From positions 1 to 6,037 of the forward strand of contig CAMGET010000099.1 of the NCBI GenBank assembly GCA_946055175.1: DNA of 6,037 nt. Reading direction: 5' to 3'. Under the pieces are notes generated by a model. The model made no database searches. It was not told the origin of the DNA and worked only from the letters and a program-made list of their open reading frames with translations. This document shows, one piece after another, positions 1-6,037 of this stretch (positions within the stretch are counted from its first letter, which is position 1; each line of letters opens with the position of its first letter). This DNA is from an uncultured Roseburia sp. (GTDB lineage Bacteria; Bacillota; Clostridia; Lachnospirales; Lachnospiraceae). The position numbers and the translations under genes were made by a program.

Positions 1-1100
1 GTTCAAAAGCAAACTTACTACATGGAGTTAATATTGTTTCAAAAGCAGTTCCTACCAGAACAACTATGGCTATTTTAGAATGTATCTTAATTGATGCTTC
101 AGCAAATGAAATTAAATTAACTGCAAATGACATGGAATTAGGAATTGAAACAAGAATAGAAGGAGAAATTGAAGAAAGAGGTGTGATTGCATTAGATGCA
201 AAGATTTTTTCTGAAATTGTCCGTAAATTACCTGATAGCGAAGTTGTAATTGAAACAGATGCATCTTTTAAAACTACTATTACCTGTGAAAAAGCGAAAT
301 TTAATATTATAGGTAAATCAGGAGACGATTTTTCTTATATTCCTTTTATTGAAAGAAAAGAATGTATCGCTATCTCACAGTTTACGTTAAAAGAAGTAAT
401 AAGACAGACCATTTTCTCTATTGCCGATAATGATAACAATAAATTAATGACAGGTGAACTTTTTGAAATCAATGAAAACAAATTAAAAGTTGTTTCATTG
501 GATGGGCATCGTATTTCAATTCGTAACATTGAATTAAAAGATACTTATGATCATAAAAAGGTTGTTGTTCCGGGAAAAACATTACAGGAAGTGAGCAAGA
601 TTTTACCGGGAAGTTTAGAAGAAGATGTAAATATTTATTTATCTGACAATCACATTATTTTCGAATTTGATCATACAACCGTTGTTTCCAGATTAATTGA
701 AGGCGAATATTTCAGAATTGAACAGATGCTTTCTTCTGATTACGAAACAAAGATTAAAATTAATAAACGTGAATTATTAGATTGTATCGATCGTGCAACG
801 CTTTTAGTAAAAGAAGGCGATAAGAAACCTATTATTATGAATATTACAGATTCCAATATGGAATTGAAAATTAATTCCTTCATCGGTTCTATGAATGAAG
901 ATATTGATATTGTAAAAGAAGGAAAAGATATTTTGATTGGATTTAATCCAAAATTCTTTATTGATGCATTAAGAGTCATTGATGAAGAGGAAGTAAGTCT
1001 TTATATGGTGAATCCAAAAGCTCCATGTTTTATTAAGGATGAGGATGAAAAATTCATTTATTTAATTTTACCTGTGAACTTTAATGCTGCTAACAGCTAA
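1..1100 (+). CDS. dnaN: DNA polymerase III subunit beta (sliding clamp), 5'-partial
   Basis: This is the ring-shaped processivity clamp that encircles DNA and tethers the replicative polymerase and other clamp-binding enzymes. The frame is open from the left edge (first full codon at 3) and gives 365 residues before TAA at 1098-1100. The ATG at 66 is internal: the 21 codons before it read SKANLLHGVNIVSKAVPTRT, the conserved start of the first clamp domain, so only about five codons appear to be missing. The usual family length is roughly 365-380 residues. Three repeated clamp domains of about 120 residues are expected; the middle one contains SLDGHRIS, and the protein ends with a typical YLILPV strand near the clamp-binding pocket. 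It lies 20 nt upstream of yaaA on the same strand. The family assignment is secure; the true start codon lies outside the window. Confidence 0.97.
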   Translation, partial: SKANLLHGVNIVSKAVPTRTTMAILECILIDASANEIKLTANDMELGIETRIEGEIEERGVIALDAKIFSEIVRKLPDSEVVIETDASFKTTITCEKAKFNIIGKSGDDFSYIPFIERKECIAISQFTLKEVIRQTIFSIADNDNNKLMTGELFEINENKLKVVSLDGHRISIRNIELKDTYDHKKVVVPGKTLQEVSKILPGSLEEDVNIYLSDNHIIFEFDHTTVVSRLIEGEYFRIEQMLSSDYETKIKINKRELLDCIDRATLLVKEGDKKPIIMNITDSNMELKINSFIGSMNEDIDIVKEGKDILIGFNPKFFIDALRVIDEEEVSLYMVNPKAPCFIKDEDEKFIYLILPVNFNAANS

Positions 1101-1104
1101 GAGA

Positions 1105-1110
1105 AGAGGA
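1105..1110 (+). promoter_or_regulatory. Ribosome-binding site of yaaA
   Basis: The AGAGGA stretch sits in the 20-nt gap between the dnaN stop and the yaaA ATG. It lies 10 nt before ATG 1121 but only 4 nt before the in-frame TTG at 1115, which favours the ATG as the real start. Confidence 0.6.
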
Positions 1111-1120
1111 ATTATTGAAA

Positions 1121-1336
1121 ATGATTACTGTTAATATTAGAGAAACAGACGAATTTATCAAATTGGGTCAGGCTTTAAAAAAAGCCGGATTGGTAGAAAC
1201 AGGTGTAGATGCAAAATTCTTTATTCAGGATGGACAGGTTACTTTGAATGGAGAAGTAGAGTATCAGCGCGGAAAAAAACTCTATAATGGAGATGTTGTT
1301 TCTTTTAACGGAGAGACAATTCAGATTGTAAAATGA
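1121..1336 (+). CDS. yaaA: S4 domain RNA-binding protein YaaA
   Basis: This is a 71-residue protein made almost entirely of one S4 fold, a small RNA-binding module also found in ribosomal protein S4 and pseudouridine synthases. The S4 signature is visible from about residue 13 to the end: LGQALKKAGLVETG, then DGQVTLNGE, then the basic RGKKLYNGD turn. Family members sit next to recF in many Firmicutes; the Bacillus subtilis homologue has been linked to large ribosomal subunit assembly, but nothing in this sequence tests that. I chose ATG 1121 over the in-frame TTG at 1115 (which would give 73 residues) because the upstream AGAGGA is too close to the TTG. Its TGA stop overlaps the recF ATG as ATGA, so the two are probably translationally coupled. 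The cellular role is inferred from family only. Confidence 0.9.
   Translation: MITVNIRETDEFIKLGQALKKAGLVETGVDAKFFIQDGQVTLNGEVEYQRGKKLYNGDVVSFNGETIQIVK
1333..1336 (+). other. ATGA start-stop overlap joining yaaA and recF
   Basis: The recF ATG (1333-1335) and the yaaA TGA (1334-1336) share the bases ATGA. With no well-spaced ribosome-binding site in front of recF, this is a classic arrangement for termination-reinitiation coupling. The overlap is seen directly; the coupling is inferred. Confidence 0.85.
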
Positions 1337-2439
1337 TTATAAAATCAATTGAATTAAAAAATTTTCGGAATTATGAAGATTTAACTATTTCATTTGATCA
1401 AGGCACGAATATTTTATATGGCAATAATGCGCAGGGAAAAACGAATATTTTAGAAGCTGCCTATCTGAGCGGAACATCAAAGTCTCATAAGGGAAGCAAA
1501 GATAAAGAAATGATTCGTTTTCATGAGCAGGAATCCCACATCAGAACTGTGGTGGAAAAAAAACAGCCCGGAACGGATATTAATAAGGAATATCAGATTG
1601 ATATGCATTTAAAACAAAATCGTTCCAAGGGAATTGCCATTAATCAGATTCCTATCAAAAAGGCAAGTGAGCTCTTTGGAATTTTAAATATGGTGTTTTT
1701 TTCACCGGAAGATTTGAATATTATAAAAAATGGTCCTGCCGAACGGAGAAGATTTTTAGATTCTGAATTGTGTCAGCTGGATAAAATTTATCTTTCATAC
1801 CTTACCAATTACAATAAAATTTTAAATCAGCGCAATAAATTATTAAAAGACATGGTTTATAGACCCACTTTAGGGGATACACTTCCGGTATGGGATACGC
1901 AATTGGTAGAAACAGGAAAGAAAATTATAAAACGAAGAAAACAGTTTATTGAAGAATTAAATGAAATCGTTTACCGGATTCATTATAAAATATCCGGTGA
2001 AAAAGAGGAATTGTTTTTAAAATATGAGCCTAATATTGATGATATCTTTTTCGAAGATGAATTAAGCAGGGCAAAGAATAAAGATATGAAGTTGTGTATG
2101 ACTTCTGTAGGACCACATCGGGATGACATGCTTTTTTCTATCGGAGAAGTTGATATTAGAAAATTTGGTTCTCAGGGACAGCAGAGAACTTCTGCTTTAT
2201 CCTTAAAATTATCAGAAATTGAATTGGTGAAAAGAACCATTCATGATACACCGGTTTTATTACTGGATGATGTATTATCAGAATTAGACAGTAACCGGCA
2301 GAATTATTTGTTAAATAGTATTAGTGATATACAGACTTTGATTACCTGTACCGGTTTAGATGAGTTTATTAAGAATCGATTTCAGATTAATAAGGTTTTT
2401 CAGGTAGTGGAAGGACATGTAACAGAAAGGCTTGGTTAA
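1333..2439 (+). CDS. recF: DNA replication and repair protein RecF
   Basis: RecF is an SMC-like ATPase that acts with RecO and RecR at single-strand gaps to help load RecA and protect stalled forks. At 368 residues it is full length for the family. ATPase motifs are intact: the N-terminal KNFRNY segment at 9-14, Walker A GNNAQGKT at 30-37 (Lys36), the conserved SVGPHRDD segment at 258-265, an ABC signature SQGQQR at 280-285, and Walker B VLLLDD at 308-313 followed by the D-loop LSELD at 315-319. The start codon overlaps the yaaA stop (ATGA). The nearest purine-rich stretch, GGAGAGA at 1310-1316, is 16 nt away and probably too far to work alone, so initiation likely depends on ribosomes finishing yaaA. 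The gene ends 3 nt before gyrB. An A8 run at 1556-1563 is in frame and shows no sign of disruption. Confidence 0.97.
   Translation: MIIKSIELKNFRNYEDLTISFDQGTNILYGNNAQGKTNILEAAYLSGTSKSHKGSKDKEMIRFHEQESHIRTVVEKKQPGTDINKEYQIDMHLKQNRSKGIAINQIPIKKASELFGILNMVFFSPEDLNIIKNGPAERRRFLDSELCQLDKIYLSYLTNYNKILNQRNKLLKDMVYRPTLGDTLPVWDTQLVETGKKIIKRRKQFIEELNEIVYRIHYKISGEKEELFLKYEPNIDDIFFEDELSRAKNKDMKLCMTSVGPHRDDMLFSIGEVDIRKFGSQGQQRTSALSLKLSEIELVKRTIHDTPVLLLDDVLSELDSNRQNYLLNSISDIQTLITCTGLDEFIKNRFQINKVFQVVEGHVTERLG
2424..2430 (+). promoter_or_regulatory. Probable ribosome-binding site of gyrB inside the end of recF
   Basis: AGAAAGG lies in the last codons of recF, 12 nt before the gyrB ATG at 2443. It is moderate in strength and slightly distant. 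Because the recF stop is only 3 nt before this ATG, terminating ribosomes may contribute to gyrB initiation. Confidence 0.45.
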
Positions 2440-4383
<1,944 letters not shown>

Positions 4384-4390
4384 TACTTTT

Positions 4391-4396
4391 GGAGGA
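4391..4396 (+). promoter_or_regulatory. Strong ribosome-binding site of gyrA
   Basis: GGAGGA lies in the 23-nt gap between gyrB and gyrA, 10 nt before ATG 4407. It is the best Shine-Dalgarno match in the window. The gap is too short to hold a full promoter or terminator, so gyrA is expected to be co-transcribed with gyrB. It fixes the start at 4407 rather than the out-of-frame ATG at 4411. Confidence 0.85.
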
Positions 4397-4406
4397 TTAA
4401 ATTTCG

Positions 4407-6037
4407 ATGGATGATAAAATTTTTGATCAAATTCATGAAGTGGATTTGAAAAAAACAATGGAAACATCCTATATTGACTATGCGATGAGCGTTATTGCCG
4501 CCCGTGCATTGCCGGATGTAAGAGATGGTTTAAAACCGGTACAGCGCCGTGTTTTATATTCAATGATAGAACTGAATAACGGACCGGACAAACCACACAG
4601 AAAATGTGCACGTATTGTCGGTGATACCATGGGTAAATATCATCCGCATGGAGACAGCTCCATCTATGGTGCACTTGTTAATATGGCACAGGACTGGTCT
4701 TTCCGTTATACCTTAGTAGACGGACATGGAAACTTTGGTTCTGTAGACGGTGACGGTGCCGCTGCGATGCGATATACGGAAGCAAGACTTTCTAAGATTT
4801 CCATGGAAATGCTTGCTGACATCAATAAAGATACCGTAGATTTTATACCAAACTTTGATGAAACAGAAAAAGAGCCTACTGTTATGCCGGCACGTTTTCC
4901 AAATCTTTTGGTAAATGGTACCACCGGTATTGCTGTTGGTATGGCTACTAATATTCCACCTCATAATCTTCGTGAAGTAATTAATGCCGTTGTTAAGATT
5001 ATTGATAATGAGGTATTAGAAGACAGAGGAACAGAAATTGATGAACTGTTAAATATCATAAAAGGACCGGATTTTCCGACAGGTGCTATGATTTTAGGTA
5101 CCGCAGGAATCAATGAAGCCTATCGTACCGGCCGCGGAAAAATTAAAGTACGTGCCATTACCAATATTGAGCCTATGCAAAATGGTAAAAACCGTATTGT
5201 TGTAACAGAGCTTCCATATATGGTAAATAAGGCAAGATTAATTGAAAAGATTGCCGAACTGGTACGTGATAAAAAAATTGACGGGATTACAGATTTAAGA
5301 GATGAGTCTGACCGTCAGGGTATGCGTATCTGTATTGAACTGCGTCGTGATGTGAATCCGAATGTTGTTTTAAATCAGCTTTATAAGCATACACAGATGC
5401 AGGATACGTTTGGTGTGATTATGCTTGCTTTAGTAGATAACCAGCCAAAGGTTTTAAATCTTTACGAAGTATTGAATTATTATTTACTTCATCAGAAAGA
5501 TGTAGTAACCAGAAGAACAAAATTTGATTTAAACAAAGCAGAAGAGCGTGCTCATATTTTACAGGGATTATTGATTGCTCTTGATAATATTGATGAAGTA
5601 ATTTCTATTATACGCAGCAGCCGCAGTACACCGGAAGCAAAGGAACGATTAATAGAACGATTTGCTTTAACAGAAGCACAGGCACAGGCAATCGTAGATA
5701 TGCGTTTGCGTGCGCTGACCGGTTTGGAACGTGAAAAGTTAGAAGCAGAATATGCTGCTTTAATGGAACAGATTGCAGAATTGAAGGCTATTTTGGCAGA
5801 TGAAAAGAAGCTTCTTGGTGTGATTAGAGAAGAAATTTTAGTAATCGCCGATAAATACGGAGATGAAAGAAGAACCTCTATCGGATTTGATGAGTATGAT
5901 ATTTCCATGGAAGATTTGATTCCGGTTACCAATACCGTAGTTGCTATGACAAAACTTGGTTATATCAAGAGGATGAGTCTTGATAATTTCCGTGCACAGA
6001 ACCGCGGTGGTAAAGGAATTAAAGGAATGGAAACCAT
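4407..6037 (+). CDS. gyrA: DNA gyrase subunit A (cleavage-rejoining subunit), 3'-partial
   Basis: GyrA carries the tyrosine that cuts and rejoins DNA in gyrase. The frame runs open from ATG 4407 to the right edge, giving 543 full codons of a protein usually a little over 800 residues long. Visible in order are the winged-helix domain with the quinolone-resistance region ([10 protein letters not shown], 79-88), catalytic Arg122-Tyr123 in AAAMRYTE, the intercalating Ile175 in [14 protein letters not shown], and the tower and coiled-coil region with the C-gate (about 360-490). The start of the C-terminal pinwheel follows at MEDLIP, with the GyrA box QNRGGKG at 531-537. That box, needed for DNA wrapping, separates GyrA from ParC and sits just before the edge. 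Compared with E. coli, Ser83 is kept (Ser84) but Asp87 is replaced by Gly88. The missing part is the rest of the pinwheel. Confidence 0.97.
   Translation, partial: MDDKIFDQIHEVDLKKTMETSYIDYAMSVIAARALPDVRDGLKPVQRRVLYSMIELNNGPDKPHRKCARIVGDTMGKYHPHGDSSIYGALVNMAQDWSFRYTLVDGHGNFGSVDGDGAAAMRYTEARLSKISMEMLADINKDTVDFIPNFDETEKEPTVMPARFPNLLVNGTTGIAVGMATNIPPHNLREVINAVVKIIDNEVLEDRGTEIDELLNIIKGPDFPTGAMILGTAGINEAYRTGRGKIKVRAITNIEPMQNGKNRIVVTELPYMVNKARLIEKIAELVRDKKIDGITDLRDESDRQGMRICIELRRDVNPNVVLNQLYKHTQMQDTFGVIMLALVDNQPKVLNLYEVLNYYLLHQKDVVTRRTKFDLNKAEERAHILQGLLIALDNIDEVISIIRSSRSTPEAKERLIERFALTEAQAQAIVDMRLRALTGLEREKLEAEYAALMEQIAELKAILADEKKLLGVIREEILVIADKYGDERRTSIGFDEYDISMEDLIPVTNTVVAMTKLGYIKRMSLDNFRAQNRGGKGIKGMET
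4773..4775 (+). other. GyrA catalytic tyrosine codon (Tyr123)
   Basis: The TAT codon encodes Tyr123 within [10 protein letters not shown], aligned with E. coli Tyr122. This residue forms the transient covalent phosphotyrosyl bond with DNA. The preceding Arg122 is also conserved, so the cleavage centre looks functional. Confidence 0.93.
5997..6017 (+). other. GyrA box (QNRGGKG)
   Basis: Codons 531-537 of gyrA encode QNRGGKG, one residue different from the E. coli QRRGGKG. This motif in the first blade of the C-terminal domain is the hallmark of gyrase A over topoisomerase IV ParC, and is required for chiral wrapping of DNA. It rules in favour of GyrA even though the gene is cut 20 nt later. 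Confidence 0.88.

Noticed and set aside
1174..1183. A T-TTA-AAA slippery heptamer within an A7 run in yaaA, in the correct phase for -1 frameshifting; the -1 frame then stays open to TAA at 1285-1287
   Set aside because: I see no downstream stem-loop or internal Shine-Dalgarno stimulator. The motif follows naturally from encoding Leu-Lys-Lys in an A-rich genome, and the -1 product has no recognisable domain.
1556..1563. An A8 homopolymer in recF as a possible phase-variation or transcript-slippage site
   Set aside because: It encodes Glu-Lys-Lys in frame, runs of this size are expected in an A+T-rich genome, and an essential-pathway repair gene is an unlikely phase-variable target.
1691..1705. 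GGTG-T7-CACC mini-inverted repeat in recF
   Set aside because: The four-base stem is too short to be meaningful as a terminator or regulatory hairpin, and it encodes the conserved VFFSPEDL segment of RecF.
4384..4406. A possible promoter or terminator between gyrB and gyrA
   Set aside because: The 23-nt gap holds only the ribosome-binding site; there is no inverted repeat and no room for a full promoter.
4411..4445. A second ATG four bases after the gyrA start, opening another frame
   Set aside because: It is out of frame with gyrA and terminates within about a dozen codons. The ribosome-binding site and conserved GyrA N-terminus support 4407.
5552..5932. A 126-codon open frame on the minus strand opposite gyrA
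   Set aside because: It lies entirely antisense to conserved gyrA coding sequence, has low-complexity Ser/Ile-rich content, and no recognisable domain. It is a shadow frame.

Overview
The window is a dense, single-strand block of chromosomal housekeeping genes in the order dnaN - yaaA (S4 domain) - recF - gyrB - gyrA. This is the conserved replication-origin-proximal cluster of Firmicutes. The base composition is A+T-rich, GyrB is of the short Gram-positive type (646 residues, no large enterobacterial insert), and the wording of DnaN, GyrB (glycine-rich ATP lid) and GyrA points to Clostridia, most likely Lachnospiraceae. The family placement is an inference from remembered protein style, not from a database search.

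Layout: (1) Positions 1-1100 hold the sliding clamp gene dnaN. Its frame is already open at the left edge, so about five N-terminal codons lie outside the window. (2) Positions 1121-1336 hold a 71-residue S4-domain RNA-binding protein, yaaA. (3) Positions 1333-2439 hold recF, whose start overlaps the yaaA stop by an ATGA junction. (4) Positions 2443-4383 hold gyrB, starting 3 nt after the recF stop. (5) Positions 4407-6037 hold gyrA, preceded by a strong GGAGGA ribosome-binding site and cut by the right edge just after the GyrA box. No gap between genes exceeds 23 nt, and I see no terminator, RNA gene, mobile element, CRISPR array or repeat family. The whole window reads as one continuous transcription unit, probably fed from promoters upstream of it (dnaA/dnaN side), with possible internal promoters I cannot establish.

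How the genes work together: DnaN tethers the replicative polymerase, RecF loads the recombinase at gaps behind damaged forks, and GyrB plus GyrA form the A2B2 topoisomerase that removes positive supercoils ahead of the fork and keeps the chromosome negatively supercoiled. YaaA is a small RNA-binding companion of this cluster.

I do not see an undescribed system here; this is ordinary core genome. The points most worth a second look are two drug-contact positions in gyrase that differ from the E. coli residue: Gly at the Asp87-equivalent of GyrA, and Lys at the Arg136-equivalent of GyrB. Both may be lineage-typical rather than acquired.
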